Position numbers and translations under genes: made by a program. Positions 8,162 to 17,274 of a stretch of DNA of 64,000 nt are shown here, in pieces; the stretch's first letter is position 1, and each line of letters starts with the position of its first letter. The notes below the pieces were generated by a model that saw nothing but the letters and a program-made list of their open reading frames with translations, did not search any database and was not told the origin of the DNA. The DNA is from Flavimaribacter sp024343425 (GTDB taxonomy: Bacteria > Pseudomonadota > Alphaproteobacteria > Rhizobiales > Rhizobiaceae): positions 2,356,001 through 2,420,000 of the forward strand of contig OZ245773.1 of the NCBI GenBank assembly GCA_965227645.1. The letters are read 5' to 3'.

Positions 8162-9571
8162 ATGACAACTGCTTCAGATATTCTCAAGCAAATCAAGGAC
8201 AACGACGTCAAGTTCGTCGATATCCGTTTTACCGACCCGCGCGGCAAGATGCAGCACGTCACCATGGATGTCGCCGTTGTCGACGAAGACATGTTTGCTG
8301 ACGGCATCATGTTCGACGGATCGTCCATTGCCGGTTGGAAGGCGATCAACGAATCCGACATGGTTCTGATGCCTGATACGGAAACCGTCCACACTGACCC
8401 GTTCTTCGCGCAGTCCACGCTCGCAATCATGTGCGACGTTCTCGACCCAATCACGGGCGAGCCCTATGACCGCGATCCGCGCAGCACGTCGAAAAAGGCC
8501 GAAGCCTACGTCAACGCATCCGGTATAGGCGACACGATCTATGTCGGTCCCGAAGCCGAATTCTTCGTCTTTGACGACGTTCGCTTCTCCGTCGACCCCT
8601 ATGACACGGGCTTCAAGCTCGACAGCTCCGAGCTTCCGTCGAACACCGGCTCCGAATATGAAGTCGGCAACCTCGGCCACCGTCCGCGCACCAAGGGCGG
8701 CTACTTCCCGGTTCCGCCGGTCGACAGCGCGCAGGACATGCGTTCCGAAATGCTGACCGTCATGGCTGAAATGGGCGTCACTGTTGAAAAGCACCACCAC
8801 GAAGTGGCTGCGGCCCAGCACGAACTCGGCCTGATGTTCGACACCATGACCCGCAACGCCGACAAGATGCAGATCTACAAGTACGTCGTCCATCAGGTCG
8901 CAAACGCGTACGGCAAGACGGCCACCTTCATGCCAAAGCCGGTCTATGGCGACAACGGCACGGGCATGCACGTTCACCAGTCGATCTGGAAAGACGGCAA
9001 GCCGACCTTCGCGGGCGACGAATATGCAGGCCTGTCGGAAAGCTGCCTGTACTACATCGGCGGCATCATCAAGCACGCCAAGGCGCTGAACGCCTTCACC
9101 AACCCGTCGACCAACTCCTACAAGCGTCTGATCCCGGGCTTTGAAGCGCCGGTTCTGCTCGCCTATTCGGCGCGCAACCGTTCGGCCTCCTGCCGTATCC
9201 CGTTCGGCAACTCGCCGAAGTCGAAGCGTGTGGAAGTTCGCTTCCCGGATCCGACGGCAAACCCGTACCTCGCCTTCTCCGCCATGCTGATGGCCGGCGT
9301 CGACGGCATCAAGAACAAGATCCATCCTGGCGACGCCATGGACAAGGACCTTTACGACCTGCCGCCGGAAGAACTGAAGGACATTCCGACCGTTTCCGCT
9401 TCTCTGCGCGAAGCGCTTGCGGCTCTCGAAGCCGACTACGAATTCCTGACAGCCGGCGGCGTGTTCCCCCAGGATCAGATCGAAGCCTATATCGATCTGA
9501 AGATGGAAGAAGTCATCCGTTTCGAACATACGCCGCACCCGGTCGAGTTCGACATGTACTACTCCTACTAA
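8162..9571 (+). CDS. glnA: Glutamine synthetase, type I
   Basis: Condenses ammonia and glutamate using ATP; the main ammonium-assimilation enzyme. The 469-residue length is typical of GSI-beta. Visible are the beta-grasp N-terminus with FTDPRGKMQHVT, the metal-binding GPEAEFFVFDDV, NGTGMHVHQSIW, NRSASCRIP, and the adenylylation site Tyr398 within DLYDLPPEE. The enzyme is therefore open to GlnE control. The SD gaggaag lies just upstream. It is probably co-transcribed with glnB, and the unit ends at the terminator at 9596-9621. Confidence 0.99.
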   Translation: MTTASDILKQIKDNDVKFVDIRFTDPRGKMQHVTMDVAVVDEDMFADGIMFDGSSIAGWKAINESDMVLMPDTETVHTDPFFAQSTLAIMCDVLDPITGEPYDRDPRSTSKKAEAYVNASGIGDTIYVGPEAEFFVFDDVRFSVDPYDTGFKLDSSELPSNTGSEYEVGNLGHRPRTKGGYFPVPPVDSAQDMRSEMLTVMAEMGVTVEKHHHEVAAAQHELGLMFDTMTRNADKMQIYKYVVHQVANAYGKTATFMPKPVYGDNGTGMHVHQSIWKDGKPTFAGDEYAGLSESCLYYIGGIIKHAKALNAFTNPSTNSYKRLIPGFEAPVLLAYSARNRSASCRIPFGNSPKSKRVEVRFPDPTANPYLAFSAMLMAGVDGIKNKIHPGDAMDKDLYDLPPEELKDIPTVSASLREALAALEADYEFLTAGGVFPQDQIEAYIDLKMEEVIRFEHTPHPVEFDMYYSY

Positions 9572-9595
9572 CGAACACTTACACGACGATCACGA

Positions 9596-9621
9596 AGCCG
9601 GGCCTCGCGCCCGGCTTTTTT
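9596..9621 (+). terminator. Rho-independent terminator of glnB-glnA
   Basis: An 8-bp perfect stem (AGCCGGGC at 9596-9603, GCCCGGCT at 9609-9616) with a 5-base loop is followed by a run of six T. It lies 25 bp after the glnA stop. Confidence 0.92.
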
Positions 9622-9709
9622 GTCCGTTACGAGCACTTCCTTGACATGCGCGCGCAAGCGCGACGCAAAAAGATCGGGCAGGATGATCACTCTTCAAAGG
9701 AGTGACGTC

Positions 9710-10000
9710 ATGCTGATTGCAATAGTCGAATTCGAAGTGAACCCCGCCCGCCGCCGCGCCCTGCTCGAACAAATCGAAGGCGAAGCGCGTGATGTGCGCG
9801 GCATGGAAGGCAATCTGGCCTACCAGGCGCTTGTCTCCGCGGCATCCGAAGGCGGGATTGTCCTGTTGCAGGAATGGCGGGATGAACCTGCTTTCGCAAA
9901 CTACAGGGCAAGCGACAGTTTTTCAGCGCTTAACCAGAGCCTGAAGCCCGAAATGACAGGCCCCCCTTCGAGTAGAGGCTTCAACGCCATACCTGTTTGA
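9710..10000 (+). CDS. Antibiotic biosynthesis monooxygenase (ABM)-like small protein
   Basis: A 96-residue ferredoxin-like alpha+beta protein with the ABM layout: strand LIAIVEFEV, helix with RRRALLEQIEGEARD, MEGNLAYQAL, and LLQEWRDEPAFANYRASDSF. Members are often small heme- or quinol-handling monooxygenases, or of unknown function. The start at 9710 has the SD aaaggagtgacgtc upstream; a longer frame overlapping the glnA terminator is rejected. It ends 11 bp before the broken AraC-family gene, which is on the same strand and may have regulated it. Confidence 0.8.
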   Translation: MLIAIVEFEVNPARRRALLEQIEGEARDVRGMEGNLAYQALVSAASEGGIVLLQEWRDEPAFANYRASDSFSALNQSLKPEMTGPPSSRGFNAIPV

Positions 10001-10011
10001 ACATCCGTGAC

Positions 10012-10785
10012 ATGAGCCTACAATTCGGCATGCCTGTTGCTCCGTCCTATTGTTTCTATAGAACTCTCGATCCCGCTCCACCGAGTACGATCACATTCGA
10101 TCGGTATTACCTGCTCTATTCCGTACGGGGCGCCTTGCGTCTGATAGACGAAGATCGAGCCTAGTCGCTCCCGCCGTCCCGCGCCGCCTGGATCGCCGCC
10201 GAAACGCCTATCCATTTCGAAATCAAACATCCGGTGACGTGCTGTTCGGTGCTCTATTCCGTGAATGCGATCGGCGCGCCTGAACAGCGATTGCGTGTCT
10301 TCGAAATGAGCCCGCTCGCCCGGGACATGGATCACGCGTGCAGGACATGGAACGCCGACCGGCCTTTTCCCCATCCCCTGGCCGACAGCATGTTCCAGAC
10401 CCTGGCGCTGCTTTGCCGCGATCTCGCGGCAAGTCCGTCGAACTGCTGGATACCGCGCGGCCGGTCCGATCGACTGAAAAAAGCGATCGATTTCACGGAA
10501 GCCCGTCTGGACCAATCCATCACCATCGAGGAGGCGGCGTCGGCCGCGGGGCTCTCCCCGAGATCGCTGGCGCGCCGCTTCACTGACAAAACCGCCATGA
10601 CCTGGCGTCAGGTTCAGCGCCGCATGCGCATGATCAGAGCCATCGAAATCCTCGCGAACGAGGCTGACCCGGTAACCCAGGTCGCCTTTCGCACCGGGTA
10701 CAATTCACTCAGCGCCTTCAATGCGGCGTTTCGTGAATTCACCGGTTTCAGCCCGAGCGAATATCGTGCGTTTTCAGTCGATTGA
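10012..10785 (+). pseudogene. AraC-family regulator interrupted by an in-frame amber codon
   Basis: Frame 1 runs from ATG 10012 to the stop ending at 10785 with one interruption, TAG at 10162-10164 (codon 51). Before it the translation gives a cupin-like sensor start (FDRYYLLYSVRGALRLIDED). After it the same domain continues without a frame change (SLPPSRAAWIAAETPI), then an AraC HTH pair with IEEAASAAGLSPRSLARRF and VAFRTGYNSLSAFNAAFREF. In relatives this position commonly holds an aromatic residue, so TGG to TAG is likely. The downstream part, from an internal ATG at 10234, still encodes the DNA-binding domain and could be made by reinitiation. A sequencing error is the alternative. Confidence 0.8.
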
Positions 10786-10816
10786 CGTCGTTTACTCTGA
10801 TTTTGATTCCGCGGTC

Positions 10817-12241
10817 TCAGTGCGCGATCATGACATGGCGAACAGCCGTATAATCCTCCAGCGCATAGAGCGACATATCCTTGCCGTAACCGGACTGTTT
10901 CAGGCCGCCATGGGGCATCTCGTTCACCAGCATGAAATGCGTGTTGATCCAGGTGCAGCCGTAGCGCAGCGCCGCCGCGGTCTTCATGGCCCTGGAGATA
11001 TCCTTCGTCCAGACCGACGACGCCAGACCGTAGTCTGAATCATTCGCCCAGGTCACGGCCTGTTCGACATCGCTGAACCGCGTGACCGAAACGACAGGAC
11101 CGAACACTTCCCGGCGGACGATTTCGTCCTCCTGCAGCGCGCCGGCGACTACGGTCGGCTGGTAATAGAAGCCGTTGCCGCCATGCACGGCGCCGCCGGT
11201 GGTGATTTCCATATGCTTTTGTTCCGAAGCGCGCTGCACGAAGCTCGCGACCCGATCACGCTGACGCTGGGAGATCAGCGGTCCGATCTCGTTCTGCGCG
11301 TCGTCGTCCTGGGCGTACGTGATCTTCGAGACCTCGCTGGTCAGGTCTGCGACGAGATTGTCGTAAACCTTGTCGCCAGCATAGATGCGGCAGGCGGCGG
11401 TGCAGTCCTGACCGGCATTGTAATAGCCGAAGGCGCGCAGCCCTTCGACGACCGCGGATATGTCGGCGTCGTCATAGACGATGACGGGCGCCTTGCCTCC
11501 GAGCTCCAGATGTGTCCGCTTGACCGAACGCGCCGCAGCCTCAAGCACCTTCTTGCCGGTGGCGACGTCGCCGGTGATGGACACCATATCGACCTTCGGA
11601 TGATTGATGAGGGCGTTGCCAACGGTCTGCCCCCTTCCCGTCACGACATTCACCACGCCTTCCGGCAGGATGTCCGCCAAGATCGTTGCAAGCTTGAGCG
11701 CAGTCAGCGGCGTCTGCTCGGACGGCTTGAAGACAACGGTATTGCCACCGCCGATGGCCGGCGCGAGTTTCCACGCCATCATCATCAGCGGATAGTTCCA
11801 GGGCGCGATGGACGCCACCACGCCGATCGGGTCGCGCCGGATCATGGAGGTGAAACCCTCCATATATTCACCCGCCGCGCTTGCGGGCGTGCAGCGCACC
11901 GCGCCCGCGAAGAACCGATAGCAGTCGACGATCGCCGGAATTTCATCATCTCTGGCGGCGTTGATCGGCTTGCCGCAGTTGAGCGCTTCAAGTGCTGCGA
12001 AACCGTCGGCTTCCTTCTCTATCCGGTCGGCGATCTTGAGGAGATATTCGGAGCGTTCAGCGGGCGTTGTCCGAGACCATGTCTTGAAAGCGGACGAGGC
12101 CGCCTGCACCGCCCGATCAATCTGCCCGGACGAAGCTTCCGGCACCTCCAGTATCGTTTCCCCGGTGCGAGGGTTCAGCACCTGTTCCGGCGTTTCCGTT
12201 CCGTCTTCAAAGCCGGATCCGATGAGCAGACGTGTATCCAT
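10817..12241 (-). CDS. patD: Gamma-aminobutyraldehyde dehydrogenase (PatD/YdcW type)
   Basis: An NAD-dependent aldehyde dehydrogenase of 474 residues that oxidises 4-aminobutyraldehyde, made from putrescine, to GABA. It has the ALDH landmarks: PWNYPLMMMAWK, the NAD-binding segment with VSITGDVATGKKV (where G-S/T-x-G is usual), the general-base Glu in LELGGKAP, and the nucleophile Cys in GQDCTAACR. The assignment to this ALDH subgroup rests on its position as last gene of a polyamine-type ABC transporter operon, which matches enteric ydcSTUV-patD. It follows the permease gene by 23 bp. Confidence 0.88.
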   Translation of the reverse strand: MDTRLLIGSGFEDGTETPEQVLNPRTGETILEVPEASSGQIDRAVQAASSAFKTWSRTTPAERSEYLLKIADRIEKEADGFAALEALNCGKPINAARDDEIPAIVDCYRFFAGAVRCTPASAAGEYMEGFTSMIRRDPIGVVASIAPWNYPLMMMAWKLAPAIGGGNTVVFKPSEQTPLTALKLATILADILPEGVVNVVTGRGQTVGNALINHPKVDMVSITGDVATGKKVLEAAARSVKRTHLELGGKAPVIVYDDADISAVVEGLRAFGYYNAGQDCTAACRIYAGDKVYDNLVADLTSEVSKITYAQDDDAQNEIGPLISQRQRDRVASFVQRASEQKHMEITTGGAVHGGNGFYYQPTVVAGALQEDEIVRREVFGPVVSVTRFSDVEQAVTWANDSDYGLASSVWTKDISRAMKTAAALRYGCTWINTHFMLVNEMPHGGLKQSGYGKDMSLYALEDYTAVRHVMIAH

Positions 12242-12264
12242 GATTTCGGTCTCCCTGAGTTGCG

Positions 12265-13080
12265 CTATTTTCCATGTCCGGCCGGGTTGTCGCCGTCTCG
12301 CGTGAAATAGTAGGCGGCCAGTATCGGCAGAAGCGTTACAAGCACCACGACCATGGCGACGACATTCGTCACCGGCCGCTGGCGCGGACGAACCAGTTCC
12401 TCGAGCATCCAGATGGGCAACGTCGCCTGTTGTCCCGCGGTGAACGTGGTGACGATCACCTCATCGAAGCTCAGCGCAAAGGCGAGCATGCCGCCAGCGA
12501 GCATCGCAGTGGCGATGTTCGGCAGCACGACGTGGCGCAAAGTCTGGAAACCGTTGGCGCCGAGATCCATCGACGCCTCGATCAACGAAGCGGATGTGCG
12601 CCTGAAACGCGCCACCGCATTGTTATAGACAACGACGACGCAGAACGTCGCGTGGCCGAGCACGATGGTCCACACCGAAAACGGAATGTCCATGAGGTTG
12701 AAAGCGGAGCGCAGCGATATGCCGGTGATAATGCCGGGCAGAGCGATCGGCAGGATGACGAGCAGGGATATGGTCTCGCGCCCGAAGAATTTCGTTCGGG
12801 CGACGGCCGCGGCGCACAACGTGCCCAGAACAAGCGCGATGATGGTCGAAATCGTCGCCACCTTGACAGAAAGCCAGAGCGCTTCCCAGACATCCGGCCT
12901 GTTCCAGGTGACGCCCAGCCACTTGAGCGTGAATCCGGGAGGCGGCCACTGATAGCTCTTGTCCTCGGTGGTGAAGGCATAGACGAAGATGAGCAGGATC
13001 GGGAGATGCAGGAACAACAGTCCGGCAGTCGCGGCAATCTTCAGGCCCAGGGGCGCCCGGTTTTGCTGATCAGAGCGCAT
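12265..13080 (-). CDS. ydcV: Polyamine-type ABC transporter permease (YdcV/PotC type)
   Basis: An inner-membrane permease of 271 residues with about six hydrophobic segments. It carries the cytoplasmic EAA loop, here EASMDLGANGFQTLRHVVLPN, that docks the ATPase (residues near 165-186). It belongs to the binding-protein-dependent transport family, PotC branch. It overlaps the preceding permease gene by 11 bp, which indicates translational coupling. The substrate is inferred to be putrescine or a related polyamine or GABA from the adjoining aldehyde dehydrogenase. Confidence 0.9.
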   Translation of the reverse strand: MRSDQQNRAPLGLKIAATAGLLFLHLPILLIFVYAFTTEDKSYQWPPPGFTLKWLGVTWNRPDVWEALWLSVKVATISTIIALVLGTLCAAAVARTKFFGRETISLLVILPIALPGIITGISLRSAFNLMDIPFSVWTIVLGHATFCVVVVYNNAVARFRRTSASLIEASMDLGANGFQTLRHVVLPNIATAMLAGGMLAFALSFDEVIVTTFTAGQQATLPIWMLEELVRPRQRPVTNVVAMVVVLVTLLPILAAYYFTRDGDNPAGHGK

Positions 13081-14011
13081 CGAACGCCCCCTGTCGTTTG
13101 GCCATCCACAGATAGAAGCCCATGATCACGATCGGCACGACGGTGAACGCCGCGGCGAGAGGTATGTTTCCGGCCGTTCCCTGATGCGCATAGACCGCCT
13201 GACCGATGAACAGCCTGGACGATCCGATGATCTGCGGAATGATGTAATCTCCGAGCGTCAGGGAAAACGTGAAGATCGATCCGGCGACCACGCCGGGCAG
13301 CGCAAGCGGCAGGAGAACATGTCGGAACGTTTGCGCCGGATGCGCGCCAAGGTCCGACGACGCATCGAGCATGCTCGACGGAACGCGTTCGAGAGCCGCC
13401 TGGATCGGCAGGATCATGAAGGGCATCCAGACATAGACGAAGACGATAAAAGTGCCTGTATAGCTCACCGACAGCGAATTGCCGCCGAGAAGAGGCAGTG
13501 ACAGATAGGCTTCAAGAAGCCAGTTCAGATAGAGCTTGTCGAGAAGCCAGCTCAGAATTCCCTCTTTCGCGAGGATTAGCTTCCAGGCGTAGATCTTGAC
13601 GAGATAGCTCGACCAAAGCGGCAGCATGACGCCAAGATAAAACAGCGCTTTCCAGCGGCCACGCGCATAGCGGGCCGCGTAATAGGCGATCGGGAACGCG
13701 ATCATCGCCGATGCGATGGTGACACAGGCCGCCGTCAGGACGGTGCGCAGTATGATGTCGAGATTGGCGGGGCTGGTGAAAAGTTCGCGATAGGTCTTGA
13801 GCGTGAACTGCCGGTTGATCAGGCCGGTAAACTCGTCGATCGAAAAAAAGCTCTGTACAAGCAGTGCGACAAGCGATCCGACATAAACCACGCCGAGCCA
13901 CAACACAGGCGCCGCCAGCATCAGGCCAATCAGCAGGTTCGGTCGCCGCCAGAGCACATCCGACAAGCGGTCGCCAAATCCCGAAGGCCGGATGATGATG
14001 GCGTCCGACAT
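13070..14011 (-). CDS. ydcU: Polyamine-type ABC transporter permease (YdcU/PotB type)
   Basis: An inner-membrane permease of 313 residues with an N-terminal TM segment (IGLMLAAPVLWLGVVYV), several further TM helices, and the EAA-loop variant ASSDLGAHPAQTFRHVLLP. ATG at 14011 is chosen because ggagg lies seven bases upstream; the alternative GTG one codon earlier is less likely. The start overlaps the ATPase stop as TGATG. It forms the heteromeric channel with the downstream permease. Confidence 0.9.
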   Translation of the reverse strand: MSDAIIIRPSGFGDRLSDVLWRRPNLLIGLMLAAPVLWLGVVYVGSLVALLVQSFFSIDEFTGLINRQFTLKTYRELFTSPANLDIILRTVLTAACVTIASAMIAFPIAYYAARYARGRWKALFYLGVMLPLWSSYLVKIYAWKLILAKEGILSWLLDKLYLNWLLEAYLSLPLLGGNSLSVSYTGTFIVFVYVWMPFMILPIQAALERVPSSMLDASSDLGAHPAQTFRHVLLPLALPGVVAGSIFTFSLTLGDYIIPQIIGSSRLFIGQAVYAHQGTAGNIPLAAAFTVVPIVIMGFYLWMAKRQGAFDAL

Positions 14012-14997
14012 CACCCTTCCTCCAGCGGGTGAAGGCTCTCATTGTCCCACGCGATGCGAATTTCAGCGCCGACCGGCGGCGTGTCCACCTGATTCGGAAG
14101 CAGGACGTTCAATCGCGTTCCGTCCATTTCGACAGTCAGGCGGCGCGTTGCGCCGAGAAAGCTTTGCCCAAGCACGGTCGCCGCATGACCGCCCTCTCCG
14201 ACAATCCTGATTGCTTCCGGGCGCAGACTTGCCGGGCTCTCGCGGCTATTCAGTTTAACGGCGAGCGACGCCGGCAGGATGTTCGACGATCCGACGAAAT
14301 CAGCAACAAAGAGATTGCGTGGGTGATGGTAGATTTCCGTCGGCGTTCCCGTCTGCACCAATTTGCCGAGATTGAAAATCGCGATCCGGTCGGCCATCGA
14401 TAGAGCTTCGCCCTGATCGTGCGTCACAAACACGAATGTGATTCCCAGCGAGCGCTGAAGTTCCTTCAGTTCCTCCTGCATCTGCTCGCGGAGCTTGAGA
14501 TCAAGCGCGCCCAGCGGTTCGTCAAGCAGCAGGATTTTTGGCTTGTTCACCAAGGCCCTCGCCAAAGCCACGCGCTGGCGTTGTCCACCTGACAATTGCG
14601 ACGGCTTGCGCTTTCCGTATCCGGAAAGCCTGACCAGCGACAGCGCCTCCTCGGCCTGCCGCATGCGCGTCGCCTTGTCGACGCCGCGTATCATGAGCCC
14701 GTAGGCGACGTTGTTGGCGACGTCCAGATGCGGAAACAGCGCATAATCCTGGAACACTGTGTTGACGTTGCGACGGTATGGCGGAACGCCTATGACCGAC
14801 TGGCCGAAAAGGGAAATCTCGCCTGAAGACGGATGATCGAAGCCTGCGATCATCCGCAAACAGGTGGTCTTGCCCGACCCTGAAGGTCCGAGCATGGCGA
14901 AGAATTCGCCTTCCGCTATTTCGAGATCGACCTCGTCGACCGCGCGCACTTCCTCGAAGTGGCGCGAGACGCCCGAGAGCTTCACCGCTGCCTGCAT
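14011..14997 (-). CDS. ydcT: Polyamine-type ABC transporter ATP-binding protein (YdcT/PotA type)
   Basis: The 328-residue ATPase subunit that powers uptake. The motifs are all intact: Walker A GPSGSGKTT near residue 38, Q-loop in FQDYALFP, signature LSGGQRQRV, Walker B ILLLDEP, and the H-loop in VFVTHDQ. A C-terminal TOBE domain begins around residue 245 (LRPEAIRIVG). It follows the binding-protein gene by 55 bp and is coupled to the permease gene downstream. Confidence 0.95.
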   Translation of the reverse strand: MQAAVKLSGVSRHFEEVRAVDEVDLEIAEGEFFAMLGPSGSGKTTCLRMIAGFDHPSSGEISLFGQSVIGVPPYRRNVNTVFQDYALFPHLDVANNVAYGLMIRGVDKATRMRQAEEALSLVRLSGYGKRKPSQLSGGQRQRVALARALVNKPKILLLDEPLGALDLKLREQMQEELKELQRSLGITFVFVTHDQGEALSMADRIAIFNLGKLVQTGTPTEIYHHPRNLFVADFVGSSNILPASLAVKLNSRESPASLRPEAIRIVGEGGHAATVLGQSFLGATRRLTVEMDGTRLNVLLPNQVDTPPVGAEIRIAWDNESLHPLEEG

Positions 14998-15052
14998 TCG
15001 TCCGGTCCCGTCTGAGGCCCGCCTTGCGGCGGGCCATCGTCATTTGCGGAAA

Positions 15053-16213
15053 TCAGCGACCGCCGATCACACCGATATAGTCGGAGACCCAGCGATAATA
15101 AGGCACGCATTCATCCTGGCTCGCACATTGGGACACCGGCGTGGTCCAGAAAGCAACCTTCTCGAAATCATCGAAACCGTTCGTCGCACAGCCTTCCGCA
15201 GTCTGCATCCCGCTGCCGTCGGTGCAGGCGTCAGGCACACTCGGATTGGCGCCGAACCAGACGGAAAGATCGCTCTGCAGGTTCGAGGACAACGTGTGCT
15301 CCATCCACATGTAGGCGCAATTCGGATTTTCCGCATCCGCATGCATCATAGTGGTGTCCGCCCAGCCGGTCACGCCTTCTTCCGGGAAGGTCGACGCAAT
15401 CGGCTCATCCTCACCCTTGAGAAGATTGACCTGGAATGGCCAGGAACCGGAGACGACGACGCCTTCGTTCTTGAAGTCGTCGATCTGGATGAAGGCGTCA
15501 TGCCAGTAACGGGCGACCAGTTCGCGTTGCTGGCGAAGCAGATTGAGCGCGGCGTCATACTGTTCCTGGTTAAGCTCATAGGGGCTCTTGATGCCGAGCT
15601 CGGGATTGTGGTGCATCAGATAGTTGGCCGCATCGGCAATGTGGATCGGGCCGTCATAGGCCTGAACCCGGCCCTTGTTCGAGGCGCCGTCAGGCAAGGT
15701 TGTTTCTTCGAAGACGACGCTCCAGCTTGTCGGCGCTTCCGGAAACACCTCTGTGTTATACATGAGCACGTTCGGGCCCCACATATACGGCGTTCCGTAA
15801 TGCTTGCCGTCGACCGTGTGCCAGGGCGCGTCCTTCAGCCGATCGTCGATCTTGCTCCAGCTCGGAATCAAATCCGGGTTGATTTGCTGCACGCGCTTGC
15901 CGGCGATCAGGCGAAGCGAGGCGTCGCCGGAAGCTGTCACGAGATCGAAACCACCTTCGTTCATGAGAGCGACCATTTCATCGGACGTGTTGGCCGTCTT
16001 GATGTTGACCTTGCATCCCGAGCTTTCTTCAAACTTGGTCACCCAGTCGAACGCCGGGTCGGTTTCTCCACGCTCGATATATCCGGGCCAGGCGACAATG
16101 CTGACCTGACCCTCTGCAGGTCCGACTTCAGTCAACATGTCGCCAAATGCGTGATGAGTGGTCAGCGCTGTCGACGCTGCAATCAGAATGCCCAGTTTCA
16201 TTCGTTTTTTCAT
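15053..16213 (-). CDS. ydcS: Extracellular solute-binding protein, YdcS-like (polyamine/GABA ABC transporter)
   Basis: A periplasmic substrate-binding protein of 386 residues. An N-terminal signal peptide, MKKRMKLGILIAASTALTTH, has cleavage likely after HHAFG. The mature protein begins with the spermidine/putrescine-binding-like EGQVSIVAWPGYIERGETD and contains GTPYMWGPNVLMYNTEVFP, close to enteric YdcS. Four cysteines near the C-terminus (DACTDG, EGCAT, QCAS, DECV) could form disulfides. It is the first gene of the transporter operon; its promoter must lie in 16214-16345, immediately after the lysR gene. Confidence 0.9.
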   Translation of the reverse strand: MKKRMKLGILIAASTALTTHHAFGDMLTEVGPAEGQVSIVAWPGYIERGETDPAFDWVTKFEESSGCKVNIKTANTSDEMVALMNEGGFDLVTASGDASLRLIAGKRVQQINPDLIPSWSKIDDRLKDAPWHTVDGKHYGTPYMWGPNVLMYNTEVFPEAPTSWSVVFEETTLPDGASNKGRVQAYDGPIHIADAANYLMHHNPELGIKSPYELNQEQYDAALNLLRQQRELVARYWHDAFIQIDDFKNEGVVVSGSWPFQVNLLKGEDEPIASTFPEEGVTGWADTTMMHADAENPNCAYMWMEHTLSSNLQSDLSVWFGANPSVPDACTDGSGMQTAEGCATNGFDDFEKVAFWTTPVSQCASQDECVPYYRWVSDYIGVIGGR

Positions 16214-16345
16214 CTTGCTCTCCCGAACAGGGGTTGAATTGCAATTCTCTCGGTCGCCGCCGCACTAACAGAATGTATGCAGGCTAAAGAGTTCACAAAT
16301 TCAAAGATCAGAATGACAATATCGGAAAAACCGAATTCACAAACA

Positions 16346-17248
16346 CTAACGCAGCGGCCCGTATGTCTTTGAATTGGCGATGAACCGTTTTGCGGTTTCG
16401 GAGATCTCGGCGCCTTTGCGCCAGACGACGCCAACCTGCACCACCGGCAGGCTTGCGGACACATCACGGGCTTCGATGCGATCGCCTTCAAGCGACCATG
16501 GGCGATAGATCAGTTCCGGCAGCAAAGCGATGCCTGCTCCTGTCGCAACAAGACTTCTGACGGCCTCGACGGACCGGGTTCTGAACGCGACATTGGGTGG
16601 TTTTCCAAGCACCGCGAGCAGCTTTCCGGTCATTTCCTCGATTTCATCGACCGTCAACAGTATAAGCGGTTCGTCAGCCAGATCGGACAGATTCACGCTC
16701 TGCACTGTCGAGAGATCGTGCCCGAGCGGAAGCCAGAGCTTGTAGGACGAGATGCCGAGATTTTCCGCCTGAAGTGCGGACCGGTCGCGCAGGTTGGTCG
16801 TCACCATCACGGCGACGTCGAGTTCGCCGCCGATCAGCAGATGCTCCAGGTACTCGCCCGTATCCTCTATCGCGTTGACCGCAACGCCTGGATAGGTGCG
16901 TCGATAGCGCGACAGGAGATCTGAAAGCACATATCCGGCCACCAGTGATGTGACGCCGAGGTTCAGACGTCCGCCCATCCTCTCGGAGGGTTCGGAAAAG
17001 GCGCGACGGGCGTCCGCCACTCCGGACAGGATGCTCGTCGCGTGACGGAGAAAATTATGGCCGTTATGCGTGATGTTGAGGCCGCGGGAATGCCGCTCGA
17101 ACAGGGTGACGCCGAGATCGGCTTCAAGCTCCTTGAGGGCTTCCGTAATCGCTGACTGCGATATCGACAGCAAATGCGCGGCGCGGGTGACCGAGCCGTT
17201 TTCGGCCACCGCGACAAAATATTGCAACTGTCTGAGCGTGAAGGCCAT
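16346..17248 (-). CDS. LysR-family transcriptional regulator
   Basis: A 300-residue LTTR. The start at 17248 gives the standard N-terminal winged HTH (LRQLQYFVAVAENGSVTRAA, then SQSAITEALKELEADLGVTLF and RHSRGLNITHNG). An effector-binding domain follows from about residue 90 to the end. The frame extending to 17608 is an artefact overlapping the hydrolase gene. It lies directly upstream of, and in the same direction as, the ydcS operon (132-bp spacer), so control of that operon is plausible. The inducer is unknown. Confidence 0.93.
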   Translation of the reverse strand: MAFTLRQLQYFVAVAENGSVTRAAHLLSISQSAITEALKELEADLGVTLFERHSRGLNITHNGHNFLRHATSILSGVADARRAFSEPSERMGGRLNLGVTSLVAGYVLSDLLSRYRRTYPGVAVNAIEDTGEYLEHLLIGGELDVAVMVTTNLRDRSALQAENLGISSYKLWLPLGHDLSTVQSVNLSDLADEPLILLTVDEIEEMTGKLLAVLGKPPNVAFRTRSVEAVRSLVATGAGIALLPELIYRPWSLEGDRIEARDVSASLPVVQVGVVWRKGAEISETAKRFIANSKTYGPLR

Positions 17249-17274
17249 TCGCGCAACCCGTCCGAAACTCGATG

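Noticed and set aside
8174..9538. 454-codon minus-strand ORF antisense to glnA
   Set aside because: Shadow of a highly conserved gene with strong codon bias; the translation resembles no family and has no ribosome site.
11183..12310. 375-codon plus-strand ORF
   Set aside because: Antisense to patD, whose motifs are complete; composition (Arg/His-rich) is that of a shadow frame.
14864..16237. 457-codon plus-strand ORF over ydcS
   Set aside because: ydcS on the minus strand has signal peptide, full family motifs and operon context; the plus frame has none.
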